DNA of 64,000 bases from Tetrahymena elliotti 4EA (GCA_000231825.2 JH720311.1:637352-701351); one strand, 5' to 3'. Positions 24,061 to 37,731 are shown, counted from the first letter of the stretch. Translations and numbers: made by a program. Notes: generated from the letters alone by a model not told the origin.

Positions 24061-26031
24061 TCAGAATTCTTCAGATTCAAGAGATTCAATAACTCTATTT
24101 ACTTGTTGATTTTAAGAAAGATTTGGGATTGGAATTATGCTTCTTTGTGAGCTTATTCTATTCATAGATTAAGAGCTTTGCTAAAAGAAAGAAGCAGGAG
24201 GTTTATGTATTAAATATTAAGAAGGAAGAGAGTTTATTATTGCCATAGATATTTGGTTATTAGTCATGCTTTCATTATAAAACTATCTTTTTTTGTGGTT
24301 TTGATAGATTTAATATTATTGAGCAAACTTAATCGGATTACTTATTTTATTTAAGCCTTTATCTATTTCCCTCCATACCTTAAAGAACTGCTTTTCTTCA
24401 TTTGTTCCCATCAGCTAGAAAGATATAATTTATCTACTGCATTCTCTGAAAGTAAGTCTTTAATTCTTTTCTAAAGGTAAGACTTTAATTTTTTCAACCC
24501 AATCATCTATTTCTTTGTCTGTTATTTCAATTTTATGTTTTATGATGTATTTTCTTACATTTGCTTTTGCTACTTCTCTTGCAGCTTTTTCAGAATTAAA
24601 GAGAAGCAAATTTTATACATCTTGAATTTATTTCTTTTTTTACTTTTTCTCCTATCTATATTGCTCAAATCTTTTATATTACATGTAATTGTTCAATCTG
24701 TACATGAATTCCTTAACGCTTTACATTTCATTATTGTCAATATAGTAAAATTACTAGGGCTCAGCAACAAAGATATCTTCTTCTGATTTAATACCTTATT
24801 TTTCTTCATCGATAGCATCTTGAATATTAGGTATTGATAATAGAGGAGATTTATTTTCTTCTTCTATTGCTCTATTCAAATTATCTTCTTCAATTAGAAG
24901 TGTCTCTTGAGTTTTATGTTAGGCTGAAGAAGCCCTTATTGAAGGCTTTTTGCTATTTTCTGTGCTTTTATTGTAAAATAACTGAGGAGATATTTTGGTT
25001 TGAGGAGAGGCAGGAATAGATTTGTGGTATTTGGTTGAATAGTTTAGATTTTAATTAGAATTAATTAATAAATTACTCTGCGAAAGTTAGATATTCTTTG
25101 TTGAGAGCAAAGAAAAATTTTCTTATTCAGTCATTATTTAATGTTAATTGGGATTGGTCTTTAAATGATAAGAGGAAGCTAAGGTCTTTTAAGTATTTCC
25201 TTAAATAAGTTTTAAGTTAAAAGGATTTGTATTTGATACAATCTTTTAATGCTATATTTATGGACTAACTTTACCAGAATCTAAAGTAAGCTTATCTTAA
25301 TTTAGTGTTATTGCTTACTATGAATTAGTATTAAATTGAGTAGTCACTAGCCTTGATGTATTTTCAGGAGAGCAAGTTTAAGTTTCTGACATGCAAGAAA
25401 TTTAGGTTTTTGTTTTATCTTTAGCTTTTATTTTTAAAGAGTTAAAAGATATTCTACCTGTACCAACAAGTGAAGGACTTGTAACAAAGAAGTTAGTTTA
25501 CCGTTTGTTTGTATTTGCACTACTAGGATGAGAAGGTAATTAAGTAGGAGATTAACTATTTTTAATGGAGTTCAAATTCTCAGAAGTAAAATATTTTGCA
25601 TTTTTATTTTGCTGATTATAATTATGCTAAAGCTAATATTCACTGTTAGTTAGTGATTCAATGTTAAAAGGTTTCTCTTCACTGAAGTCATAGTCGATTT
25701 TTATTTCATGTGTTTTGAATGTGTTTTTGATTTGCCGACGATGTGCATTCAAAGAAGCTATAGGAATAGCATGCTTAAGCTATGATTTTGTATTGTCCTT
25801 AGAATAAATCTGCTCGATTTCAAATTTATTTAATTTAATCTTGTTGTTCGAGGATTGCAAATATTTTCTTAGGTTCTCCTGTAAATGTTAATTCTTATTC
25901 ACATTTTATTTCATTTAATTCAGAGCTGAAAATATGGTTTTATGAACATCTATGTCTTGTTTCTTTCTTTAATTTTGCTCAACCATTTCAATTTATTTTT
26001 CTCTTTAATACTTGGAATCAAGATTAATCAT
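24061..26031 (-). CDS. Gln/Ser-rich protein of unknown function
   Basis: One uninterrupted 657-codon frame runs from ATG at 26031 to TGA at 24061, with very many TAA/TAG glutamines. The first 400 residues are polar and low in complexity (Ser, Asn, Gln, Thr, Lys). From about residue 440 the sequence is more structured: an acidic patch (EEDNLNRAIEEENK), then a basic helical stretch (KRFEQYRQEKKQKKK), then a segment (ARAEVAK-like helix, YIIKHKIEITDKEIDDWVEK) that looks folded. There is no signal peptide or membrane segment. I do not recognise a family. It lies head-away from COG4 with a 0.9-kb spacer. A second in-frame ATG follows at 25986 and could be the true start. Confidence 0.7.
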
Positions 26032-26936
26032 CTCCTGCTTGATAATCTTTTAATTCAAATGTAATAAATATGTCTTTCCTTAGATGTCTCAATATCAATA
26101 GATAGATAGATATTTATTGATTGATAAATAGATATTTGAGTAGCTTGTATTATCTATTTACTTTTTATTAATTTTATGGATGTAATAATAATTAAAGTAT
26201 AATAGCAATTAATTATTCAGCTCATAAAAACTAAAAATTAATAAACAAGATAATTAGTTCAGCCAATGAGCTTTTACATAAAATTGAAAAAAGACTTTAC
26301 ATTTCAAAATAAAGAATAATAAATAAAAGTGACTGCGTTATTAAATGAATGAGCTTATTATTTTTTGAATGGAAAATCGACATATTAAAAATAGCAATCT
26401 AGATCAAGTGTATAATCTTTGTTTATAGATGATTTTAAGTAGAAAAAAAAAAAAAAAAAAATAATCAGATTCAAGTAAATCTGTAAAAACAAAACATTCC
26501 AAATCAAGATATAAAACTCTACTTGCAAATTGTTTCATTTCAGAAAAAGGCAGTAAAAATATTAATTTTAGTTATTTATGTTTAATCATTAATAATTAAT
26601 TTCATATTTTTAAATATTTTCTATTATTTTTCAAAAAATAAATCATTAAATACCAAATAGAAAATTAAAGAAAATCTAGATTACCCCAACACAAAAAGAA
26701 ATAGATTGAATAAATATTTAGATATTTAGCGAATCAATAATTAGGGGATATTTAAATTAATTTATCAATATTACTTATGGTCATAGCAATATTTAAATTT
26801 ACACACTTTAATAAAGCTATAAAGTAAATTAATAGACGATTTTGTGATTGTAAAGACTTTTAATTAACCACACAAAAATAAATACAAGTTTTTATACAAG
26901 TAAGAAAAGATATTGAAGCCAGTCTGCTCATATAAT
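26032..26936. other. Spacer with GATA microsatellite and long A tract
   Basis: Contains a GATA-type microsatellite at about 26095-26150 and an A run of about 20 bases near 26442. No gene was seen. Confidence 0.6.
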
Positions 26937-29754
26937 TCATTTAAAATCTGTCCTTAATCTTATAATTTTTCTGACATCATCTCTGCTAAAATCGCCTGTC
27001 CCAAGAGTGCAAAACTCTTGAAGTTCTTGGTTATTTTCTAATTTGAGTATTTCACAAATGATTTATAGTCTTTAGAAACAAGGCTTTACATTTGCAAGAG
27101 TAACATTTTATAGGAAATTAACAATATCTAGTTATTTAATTTTAAGTTATTTTACAATTTAAATTAAAAACAAATTATTTTCTATAAAATTGAATATCTT
27201 ATCAAATAAAAACTCATTTTGATTATAGAAATTAGCAAAAAGGTAAATTTTACTTCTGATTTCTTTATCTAAGAGGAAGGCACCCATTAAGTGATATTTT
27301 TTATTATCAGTAATTACTCTTTCATAATTTTCAGCAAGCATCTAGCAAAGCTCTGTCATGAAGAGCTCGTAGTTTTCTTTTGTGAATTAGTTCTTCCATT
27401 GATTTAAATATAGACTAAACTTCATTTTGACATCAGTAGAATAAGTATTTCCCTTTTCGTATTCCTATTACTATTATTCATTCATAGTAAAATTAATATT
27501 TTTCAAATCTTCCAATTAAGACTTTATGGTCAATTTCAAATAATCAACAAGAATCTTCATCTTTTATTTCATAAAATCAGAAAAACGTAGATCATTTATA
27601 TTGTTAATTTCTTCTATTGAAGCTATCAACATACTATTGTCTTCGTTTGGAAATAACTCTTAAACTGATTATAAAAGCTATTAGCTGAGCTTCTGAATAT
27701 ATATTTTCAACTAATTTATCATAATAAAATAATAAATAAATAAATTATTTAAATCATTTTATGAGAGAATTTACCATTTAAATATTGTTAAACAAAACAG
27801 CCACAAAGGTATTATGTACAATATATCTACTGTTAAAGGAGATGGCCTAACTATTGAAATTTTCTCTTTTTAACCATTTTGAAATTAAGCTATCATTAAT
27901 GAAATAAACATCTTCATGAATAACTTATTATGAAATAAAATTTAGAACAGCACTAGCAGTAGATTTGTTTAGAGATTCAAGAGTTCTTAAAGCACAATTT
28001 TTAATAATAAAGAAGATTTCATCTAAATATTCATGCAATTTTTAGATGTTAAATAAACTTTCTTCAGATTCAATAAAGTTAAAGAAGAAGACTTTGTCGA
28101 AATTCCATAGTCTAATAAAAGCAGGGGAGTCTTTGATAATTTAGTTAATTTGATTTTTGGTATAGCTCTTCTAATATTTCAAAAACGAACCCATAACTTC
28201 AAGCATTTTATTATTAGTTTGCATTTAAATTACATTTTATTTTACCAAATTCATTTACTTAGCCTTATGCTCTTACTTCAAAGGTTCTTTTTCTATCATT
28301 TCGTTTACGATTTAAATAATATGCTGATTGAAATGCTCATTTTAATTTGAAATATTTGAAATTTCTTCACAAAAGAAATCCACTCTATCTATATCCTATT
28401 TTAAAATTTAAAAGTTGTGTTTTAAAGTTAATATTTATCCTAAACAGAGATATCTTAAAAAATAAACTCTCTTTTAAAAATCTACTTGGTTATCAATATC
28501 AATTAACAATTAACTTGTTTAAAAATAATAAAATTGGTTGATTATTCATCAAGCAAAATAATAAATAAAATATTTTCTAAGATAGGAGAGCTATTATTCA
28601 TTAAAATATTTAATATTAGTTCTTGAATATTACATAATAATCTAAAAAGGGAGAGAATAATTTATATAAAATATCTGTAATAGTTTAAAATTTTGAAATA
28701 AAAATGAATTACCTGCTTTGAAACATTGTGGATATATTCAGGATTTATTTTATCTATTTCATAATAATTGTATAACTTTTTATAGAGACTATTGATATAG
28801 CTCTCAGCTGTTTCATTAACTAGCTTCTTAACAATGGTAAAAATACCCTCTAGTTTGTAAAAAGCATAAATATTATCTTTGTATGTTCCAATAGCATTTG
28901 CTAGTTTTTATAGAATATTAATATAATGTTAAGAAAAAGGAAAGCTATAATCTTTAAATTCTTAATTGCTTTTATAATTTGTAGGTACTTTAGCAAATAA
29001 ATCATTCTCTATTTTTTATAATTGCTCTTTTAACTCCATTTAATAAACTGAAATAACTCTATCTAAAGAATTCTCAGAGAAACCTAAATATTCTGACAAT
29101 TCTGTGCATTTATGTAATCTAACAGTATCATTTTTTTTAAGTGCTTCTTCAAATTCATTTTTAGCCATTTCTATTAACTTAGTAAATACTTCTTCTTTAT
29201 ACTCAAAATCTTTCTATTTATAAAAATGTCTAAGAATAAAACAAAAAGCAATTTAGATAAAAAAAATATGCAATAGATTTCAAGTGAAAATATTTCTAGA
29301 AATGATTAAGGAATTAAATTACTTTGTTAAACTCATAAATCAGATTCTGCTAAAATGTTTTATAATTTTTCATATGGCGATTTGCCTCATCAATATTTTT
29401 AGTTTCTGCACATTTATCTAAAAGAGGTAGAATTCTTCTTAACTCTTAAAATGCTGTCATAGTATTAATTATTTATTCTATATTCATTTTCCTATATTTT
29501 AATGTTTCAAAGTTCATCAGTGCGCTTTGAGAAATATTTTGTATTTCTTGAACTGACTGCTCAATAGTTTTAGAATGCATTTGCAATTCTTTGAATGCAA
29601 TCTAAGATTCTTATAAACCTCTAGTCAGATTTGAATTTTTATTCTCACTCTCTAAAGAAATGGGCATCTAACTTAGCTTACTTTCAATAGCCTATTTTTT
29701 ATTTTTATATTACTACTTCTCTTTTTGAATGTGCTTCTCTAATTCTTCAAGCAT
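26937..29754 (-). CDS. COG4: Conserved oligomeric Golgi complex subunit 4
   Basis: Multi-exon gene whose exons match COG4 in order. The N-terminal coiled coil (EELEKHIQKEKQQYKNKKQ) is followed by the conserved ALMNFETLKYRKMNIEQII and the helix ELRRILPLLDKCAETKNIDE. The centre has DEIFFIIKNCALRTLESLNK, equivalent to the family's DDVFYIVKKC signature. The C-terminus shows MGAFLLDKEIR and ends with DFSRDDVRKIIRLRTDFK, equivalent to the family's final LTPAEVRQVLALRIDF. COG4 is a lobe A subunit that tethers vesicles in retrograde Golgi traffic and binds SNARE regulators. Introns at 29214-29322 and from 28712 downward are well supported; the exact exons between 28150 and 28650 are less certain. The protein is of the usual COG4 size, without membrane segments. 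Confidence 0.85.
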
Positions 29755-30506
29755 TTTAAAAACCTTCCTATTCCTTTTAGTTATAGTTATGTATGTATCA
29801 ATGTAAATTTTTGAGTTACGAATTTATTAGGTTTTAATAAATATCTTAATTTAAAATAAGATATATTTTTTGATATTAACATCAACAGATACGTGTAATT
29901 ATTATAATTTCTTTTAATAACCTACTATAAATATTTATTTTAATTAATAAATGTAAACTCTAAAAAAATATCATTTTAATATAAATTTAAAGATAATAAA
30001 TATTTAACAAAAAGCTAAAGTGAAGAAATTAATTATTGCCTTAAATTTATAAAGAAGTGTTAAAAAATTACTGAGAAAATTAATTTATTTTTTTAAAATA
30101 AAAATTAAAAAATATTTCATTCAAAAAATTGAAAGAAAATTTAACTTTTAACAAAGACATTAAATGAAAATTGATTTAAAAATCACACTTGTTATTCAGA
30201 TGCATTTAAATTCTAATTAAACTATCTTCTTAATGGTAAAATTATCTTTCATATATTTTAAAATCAAAGAATAAAAGAATCAAAATGAGGAAATTTGTTA
30301 ATCTAATCAAAAGAAATATTAAGTTTAGTTTAAAGAAAAATGGTTTGATAATATAAAATTCAGTTTTAATATAAAAATATTTATTAATTTATATTGATCT
30401 AAGACTTTAGTTAAAAACTGGATGATCTATTTCTATTGTTTTACAGATTTGTATTGATATAAGGATTGAGTTAATATGTGAATCAACTATTTTTATGTTT
30501 TATTGA
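29755..30506. other. Spacer with a short tandem duplication
   Basis: No gene is supported. At about 30390-30510 a segment of about 60 bases is repeated twice with changes (tattgatctaagact / tattgatataaggatt), immediately downstream of the copine stop codon. Confidence 0.5.
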
Positions 30507-32399
30507 TCAAAATATAATATTTGTTATGATGATGAAGATTGCAACAATTATTATTGCATGGATAAACATTGTAAAGGGATTGTTCTACTTGTTTTTATTT
30601 GGTTATTCATCCTGTATGATTCTTGTAAATTCTATGTAGTTTATATGGGGCTGATATTCAAAACCTTCAGGAAGCCTTTTATTTAAGAGATAATACTCAA
30701 CTATTTAATCAGGTAGTTCTTGTAAAACTTCTTTTTACAAAAGCAAGTCATTACCTTCAAATTTCTTAAATTCTACAAATTGTACTAAGTCTCTTTAGGC
30801 TTTTTTCCCTCTTGAGTCTACTAAACCTTCATCTCCATCTAACTCATTCATATCCTGAAAGTTAGCATTTCCCACGCCAACTATAATGATGCTAATTGGA
30901 AGTCTTGCACAATCTACTATAAGTCTTTTTGTTTATTCCATATCATGAATTATTCCATCAGTTAGAATAAGTAATACAAAATAATCTTCTTTCTTTTCTA
31001 TCACACTCTATTATGCTTAAGCCATACACTTTTCAATCAAAGGAGAGAAATAAGTAGGTCCGCTAAATTTAGGTTGGTTGTTTAAAAATTGTTTGTAAGA
31101 ATCCAATACACTCTGAATCCCAAATAACTCTGGGTTTGATTAGCATCCATTTAATGGGAAGTCATGCTTAACTTGTCCATTAACTTCAGCACCAAAACCA
31201 TAAGTAGGAATAAGCTTATCTTAATCATATTCCATAAGTATTTTTCCAACAGCATAAATAGCTCTCTAATACTAATTCATTTAACTAATAGATAAAGAAT
31301 TAAACATGCTATTGCTAGAAGGATTAATATAATGTAAGCTGCTCACTTCTGAAGGGTCCTTATTTGATCCTGTAAAATCAATTCCAATAACTAAATTAAT
31401 CTAAGTTCCTCCTCTTAAATAATCTAAAAACGAAGGTAATGTTATTACTTCAGTTTTATGAAAAACTACAGTTCCAATCTAGCTATTATCAGTAGCAATT
31501 TAATTCTTACGATTATCTTGCTTTAACTTAAACTAAACAGATTTCAAACCCTCTTCCTTTATTCTTTCCATTTTTTCTCTTAGCTCATTCACTGAAGCTT
31601 CAAAGTATCCAATAAATTCTTCAGATCCGAAGACTCCCCTATTCCAAACTTCAAAAACAACAGGGACATTGTAATCAGAATTACACAATTTCTATCCTTC
31701 TACTTTAATAGTTTTATTCTTAATACTTTTACCGGAATAAGAAGACTAATAGATCAGAATAGGCTCTCCATTTTCTGATTTTCTATAGATACGCAAGAAT
31801 AAATTTAAAATAAATCTAGAGACATGAACTTTTTAAGTAGAAAGTTAGAACATAACTATGTCATTAGATTCAAATACTTCTTCATATCTAATAACGATCT
31901 TTCCATTCTTTGGATTCTTTTAGCCATCATATTATATCCTTCCTTATTCATCAGTTAAATTTAGTAAAAGAACTTAATTAGATTACTTAACTATCTCTCC
32001 TAGAGAGCACTCTGCTTGGCCTAAAAAAGTGCTTTTTGATGGTGAATCATAATCCCAAACTTCAAACTTAACAGGTTAATACTCTTCGAACTTGTAATTA
32101 ACTATAAAGCTCTCTATAAAATTAGGGTTTAAATTATCTTAAATGACATTTGTTCTTCCTAGCTCAATCCAAAGATTTTTGTCATCTTTTGCTGCATCCT
32201 AGTTCTTAGAGATCTACCTATTTTTTTTGACCTTCATAATGACATAAGGATCGCTTTTAGAAAGAATATCAACATTCTTCAATTATCTACATTAAACAAA
32301 TATTTCGACCTTCTTTCCTACTTCATTTTATATAAAAAAACTTCCTTTCCTTTGAAGTTTCCCATTTTATCTTCCATTGAACTATTCTAGATTTTCCAT
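30507..32399 (-). CDS. Copine with hydrophobic C-terminal tail
   Basis: Single exon of 631 codons. Domains in order: C2A ([22 protein letters not shown], then [10 protein letters not shown] with Asp ligands for calcium), C2B (about residues 165-290, more divergent), then the copine von Willebrand A domain with [39 protein letters not shown] and [14 protein letters not shown], all family signatures. IDFTGSN provides the metal-ion site. Copines are calcium-dependent phospholipid-binding proteins of membrane traffic and signalling. The length slightly exceeds the usual 530-590 residues because the protein ends with [20 protein letters not shown], about 20 hydrophobic residues that look like a tail anchor. 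This is not a standard copine feature. The ATG lies just before the C2A domain. Confidence 0.87.
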
Positions 32400-32925
32400 T
32401 TTTTCTATTATTATTTTTAAGGCTTTCTATAATTTGTCAAAATATTAAGTATCTAGTTTTCCAATACAAATATATTGATTATACTCTTCTTAAATTATCT
32501 GGCTATAGTTTTTATAAGCTATTTACAAATGTAAGCATTGTAGGCTCTAATTTATTTAGAAAATATCTGAAAGGATTTTCAACAAATGCCGAGATAGCAA
32601 GAAATTATTAACTAAAATAAAACATTGAAGAAATTCATAAATTTGTTTAATATAACTTCTTTAATCTGAATATCAATAACTGTTTTGAAAATACTTATTT
32701 AATTTTATATAAAAAAACTCTAGATTAGAATTTTTTAATAATAAATTAACATTATTATTAATTATAATTAATTGCCAAATAGTTTTAAAATAGACAATAA
32801 TTATAATTCAATATTGAGAAAAATTATATCTCATATAAAAATTCCAAATTAAAAAAAACTCAAAAATTAATTTAAGGTAAAGAAAGCGTTTCAATATTAA
32901 TTTTTCATGTTTGAATGAAGAAAAA
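32400..32925. other. Spacer upstream of copine
   Basis: A/T-rich 5' region of the copine gene. No other feature was seen. Confidence 0.5.
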
Positions 32926-33654
32926 TAAAGTCTTTAATTTGCGAGAGACTGAGAGACTGACTCATTTTGGTTGATTTATTTGATATTTGCTTGGCTTGTT
33001 GCATAGAAGGATTGGGATCTGGCTTAGCATAATGCTCAAATCTCTTAACTTTGATGATGAACCTAAGGGAGAATAATATTGGCATTTGGGGACAGAGAGA
33101 TTGGGATCTGGCTAAGTATAATTCTCAAATCTCTAAACTTTGAAGCTGAACCTAGAGTAAAAATAATGTTTTCAATATTATATGTGAATGTATAAATAAA
33201 TAAAGATTTTAATTGAAGAGCGACTAATTTTGGTTGATTTACTTGATATTTGTTCAGCTCAGTTGCTAATTCTTTATTTTAATTGAAATGTTATATTTTT
33301 TTTATTCTTTTTAAATATTTCTTTATTCAATATTTATTTTATTCTTTAAAAGTTTTAATTTTCTTAATGAAATGGGGGCATAAGGATCTAGATAGGTTAG
33401 GTCTTTACAAAATGCTCTAATCTTTAAGATTTTACTATGAGTCTAAGGTAAAAATAGTGATTAATTATATTTTTGAAAGAATAAATACACAAAGACTTTA
33501 ATTTAAGAGTAATTGACTAATTTGGGTTGGTTTACTTGTTATTTGATAAGCCCTGTTTCTTATTGATTAATTCTTATTTTTTATTTTTAAATTTCATTCA
33601 AATTTAATATTTTTCTTATTTTTTAAATATTTCTTTATTCAATATTTATTTTTA
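32926..33654. repeat. Degenerate tandem repeat running into a gap
   Basis: About three units of roughly 160-300 bases share ggatctggcttagcata-like, ctcaaatctctaaactttga-like and ttttggttgatttacttgat-like blocks (starts near 32940, 33095 and 33375). The array breaks off at the N run, which suggests that more units were not assembled. No long ciliate-code frame is conserved between units, so it is probably noncoding. Confidence 0.65.
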
Positions 33655-34251
33655 NNNNNNNNNNNNNNNNNNNNNNNNNNNNNNNNNNNNNNNNNNNNNN
33701 NNNNNNNNNNNNNNNNNNNNNNNNNNNNNNNNNNNNNNNNNNNNNNNNNNNNNNNNNNNNNNNNNNNNNNNNNNNNNNNNNNNNNNNNNNNNNNNNNNNN
33801 NNNNNNNNNNNNNNNNNNNNNNNNNNNNNNNNNNNNNNNNNNNNNNNNNNNNNNNNNNNNNNNNNNNNNNNNNNNNNNNNNNNNNNNNNNNNNNNNNNNN
33901 NNNNNNNNNNNNNNNNNNNNNNNNNNNNNNNNNNNNNNNNNNNNNNNNNNNNNNNNNNNNNNNNNNNNNNNNNNNNNNNNNNNNNNNNNNNNNNNNNNNN
34001 NNNNNNNNNNNNNNNNNNNNNNNNNNNNNNNNNNNNNNNNNNNNNNNNNNNNNNNNNNNNNNNNNNNNNNNNNNNNNNNNNNNNNNNNNNNNNNNNNNNN
34101 NNNNNNNNNNNNNNNNNNNNNNNNNNNNNNNNNNNNNNNNNNNNNNNNNNNNNNNNNNNNNNNNNNNNNNNNNNNNNNNNNNNNNNNNNNNNNNNNNNNN
34201 NNNNNNNNNNNNNNNNNNNNNNNNNNNNNNNNNNNNNNNNNNNNNNNNNNN
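33655..34251. other. Assembly gap (597 N)
   Basis: A run of N directly after the degenerate tandem repeat. Any frame through it is meaningless. Confidence 0.95.
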
Positions 34252-34842
34252 AATGTCAAAATTTACTCTAAAAAATATATTTTAAATAAAAAATTAAATA
34301 CTCTTACCTTTAAATATAAAAACAATAATCTTAATATGTTAACTTTATTTTGCTGTTTCAAAAACTAAATTTTAAACAAAGGAAAGTATTTTGAATTAAT
34401 CAAATGTCATAATAAATAAAAAGAAAACTATTTTAAAACAATAGTAAAAATTAATGAGACTAATTTGTAGATTTTTAATATTGATAACCTTTTTCTTTTA
34501 TTAAAATATAAAAACTATTTTTAGAAATTAAAATTGTATCTGTTAAGCCGAAATAAGGAAAATAAATTTAAATTGGATATTTAGATAAAATAATTTTTGT
34601 TAATTTAACAAAGTGTGTAATTATAAATAACACTTCTATAAATGGTTGATTAGTTTTTTTAAATTATATAAAAATTTAAGAAAAAGATTTTGATGAAGTA
34701 AAATTCAATCAATTTTTTTAAAAAATTAAAGATCTTTATAAATACTTATTTAAATTTATCTTGCATCATTTATATGATTGATACTTAATTAACAAATTAA
34801 TATAGAAAAATTTGATTAAAATAATAAATAATTTCTACTAAA
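34252..34842. other. Spacer upstream of kinase-TPR gene
   Basis: A/T-rich. No feature was seen apart from the A-rich leader before the ATG. Confidence 0.5.
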
Positions 34843-37731
34843 ATGGGTTAATAATGTTGCTCAAACATCATTGAAGATGAAAATAAAATGAATTTAGACA
34901 TTTTAGAATCTTCTTTCTTCACTGATGATAAAAATTAAAGATGTTTTTAATTAAAAGATGAACTCTTTATTGAATAAAAATAGATTGGAAGCGGATGCTA
35001 TTCAGATGTCTATCTGTTTAAGAAATAGAGTGACGATTCTCTTCATGCCATCAAAATCTTAAAGGATAATTAAAATGCTTAAGTTTTTCTTAAGGAATGT
35101 AAAATAATGAAAGATGTAGAGAATCCTTTTGTGATTAAGATTGAAGAAATCATGCTAATTAGTAATAAAATGTGTATTATGATCGAATACGCAGATTAAG
35201 GGACATTAGATAATTTCATCTCTAATATCTAAAATTAGCAATACTAAATAAATGCTAACTAAATTTTGAGCCTAGCTTGTGATATCTTACAAGGAATTAA
35301 TTCACTACACTCAAAGAAAGTGATTCACAGAGACTTAAAAATGGACAATTTATTGGTTTGTAAATTCTAAGTAAAAATAGCTGATTTAGGTGTTGCAACT
35401 TATCTAATATCTAAGTCCTATTCTTCAACGAATGTAGGAAATATTATTTATTCACCTGATGAAAAATTAAATGAAAATAAATACAATTCTGCTGCTGATG
35501 TTTTTGCCTCAGGATTAATTATTCTCTAAATTATTATTGGATTAACATACTCAGAAATATTTAAAATGAAGATGACCAAAAATTTTACTAATAAAATCTA
35601 AGACTCACCTGAAAAATTAAAAATTTTCATAGAATCCTTATTAAATAATAATCCAGATTTAAGGCCAACTGCCTCAGAAGCTTTTTCATAATGTAATGCT
35701 CTAAAATTCGATGAACAGGTAATTAATTACATCAATAGTAAAATTAATTGGGGAATAAACCAGCATGTATCTGAATTTAAATAACCCTAAATTTCATCCA
35801 ATAATTCTTGGCAGTCATAATAATTTTCTACATCTGCTAACTCTGCTTTAAATTCATTATAAGATGAATAAATATTCATAAAAGGCATGCAACATTATTG
35901 GAATCAAGAAATTTAATCTGCTGAAAAGTGTTTTTAAGCAATGAAACAAAAAAATCCTTTATCAATTAAAGCGTTGTGCGGGTTAGTACTTTGCTTACAT
36001 AGATATTCTGAATATATTAATTAGAATTAATATTCTTATGAATATATCTAATAATAACTAAAATTTATCTCACAATTCAATCCAAATGAATATATTTACT
36101 ACTTTTGTTTAGCTGTAATAAACTAAGATATTAATTCTTTTGATAAATGCCTAGAGCTTAGCCCAAATATGGCTGAGATCATTGCTTATAAAGGGGTTTT
36201 ACTTATTCATAACAAATAAATATAAGAAGGAATGAAATTAGGATAAAAAGCTTTATAGATATCTGAAAATAATTCATGTGTTCTAAGAATGCTAGGATAA
36301 ATTTATTATGACATAAATATAGACACTTCAATTGATTTCTTTTTAAAGAGTCTGTAACTGAATGAAAATCAATATATTCTTCTATGTAATTTAGGAAATT
36401 AGTATGCTAAGAAGAATGATTATGATAAAGCTCTTGAATACACTGAAAAATCTCTTCTTTTATGTCCTTAATACAAATATTCAATAAAATAAAAATTCTA
36501 TATAATGTCACATTAAAAAAAGCAGTACCATGAAGCAATAAACTAGATTTAAAATTTATTCTCATAATGTGGTGAATAAGATTTTTTATATTTCAGTTTG
36601 GCATATTCATATAATTTGATAGGAGATAAATAAAATGCTTTGATGTATTATACAAAAAGCAATATGGCTGAGGAAAATTGTGATACAATAAACAACATTG
36701 CAGGAATTTACAAAGACTTTAAACAGTATACTAAAGCTGAAGAATTTTATTAAAAAGCTATCAATAAAAATAACAAGCTATCCTTCCTGAATATGTATAT
36801 ATTATAAACCTTTGATTTAAATCAAAATGAAAAAGGAAAATAATATTTGACATAGCTCTTAAAATTGCAATTTGATATAGAAAATGAAAAAGATTGCAAG
36901 CTTAAAATAGAGGCGCTAACTTTATTAAATTAATACAAGGAAGCACTTAAGTATTCACAAGAAGCACTAAAAAAGCATCCATAATCTAAATTTGTTAGCT
37001 TTTAGGTGCTATAATTAATTTCCAGAGAAGACTTTTAAGATGATCTATCTTTGCAATATTAAATTTCAGAGCTGATCTAAAAAAGCTAAGGGATAAGCTA
37101 TGAATCCACTGTTTGCTAGCTGAAATATTTCTGTTCAAATAGCATGAATGATGTAGCTACAACACAAATAATTAAATATATAGAATATTCCATTAAAATA
37201 GAAAATAAATTGCAAGATCATTTCACTTTCCCATTTTAAAATTATATCAACCAATAGAATATTAATACTATTTTTAATGGCTTAAGTAAATTGTGTGACA
37301 ATAATAAACTTAACATCCATTGTTAATTTTACTTTTTGAAATTAATTTCCTTACACAATTTGGAGTTTTCTGAGGCTATGATGTAAAAATTTGAATAGGT
37401 ATATCAAAGCAATAATTTACTTTAGAATAATTACTCAGATAAATTGCTTATTGAATATTACTGCATTTGCTATAATGCATTCAGATAAACTATTCTATTT
37501 TCTAAACATAAAAACTTATTTAACCAAATACAATTTTATACTCTGTTAACTAAATTCGATGAAGCATAAGATTCATTAAAGAAAAGGTTTGAGTAGTTTC
37601 ACATTCTATAATAGATCATGTTAAATTAAGCAATTTAAATGACTGAAGATGAGAAGAAAAGAGAATATTACTTCTAGCTTAAATAATAAAAAAATTTAGA
37701 AGCTATTTAAATATTTTGTCATTTAAAATGA
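34843..37731 (+). CDS. Protein kinase with TPR-like repeat tail (intact copy A)
   Basis: Single exon of 963 codons. It starts MGQQCCSN, a pattern suited to N-myristoylation at Gly2 and palmitoylation at Cys5/Cys6, so membrane attachment is likely. The kinase domain spans about residues 40-290: glycine loop IGSGCYSDVY, ATP lysine in HAIKIL (Lys71), catalytic HRDLKMDN (Asp164, Asn169), metal-binding DLG instead of DFG (Asp181), and SPDE in place of APE. All catalytic residues are present. After a Ser/Gln linker, TPR-like helix pairs run from about 355 to the end (EYIYYFCLAVINQDINSFDK, YAKKNDYDKALEYTEKSLLL and others), probably binding partners. The kinase class is unclear, probably a ciliate-specific expansion. 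It is the only undamaged member of the local family. Confidence 0.82.

Noticed and set aside
24535..25019. Two hydrophobic plus-strand frames
   Set aside because: They are antisense shadows of the Gln/Ser-rich gene; hydrophobic products arise from the complement of AAA/TTA-rich codons.
28150..28541. Two plus-strand frames within the COG4 region
   Set aside because: Antisense to COG4 exons and introns, without a recognisable product.
33639..34259. Apparent 206-residue open frame
   Set aside because: It consists almost entirely of N from the assembly gap.
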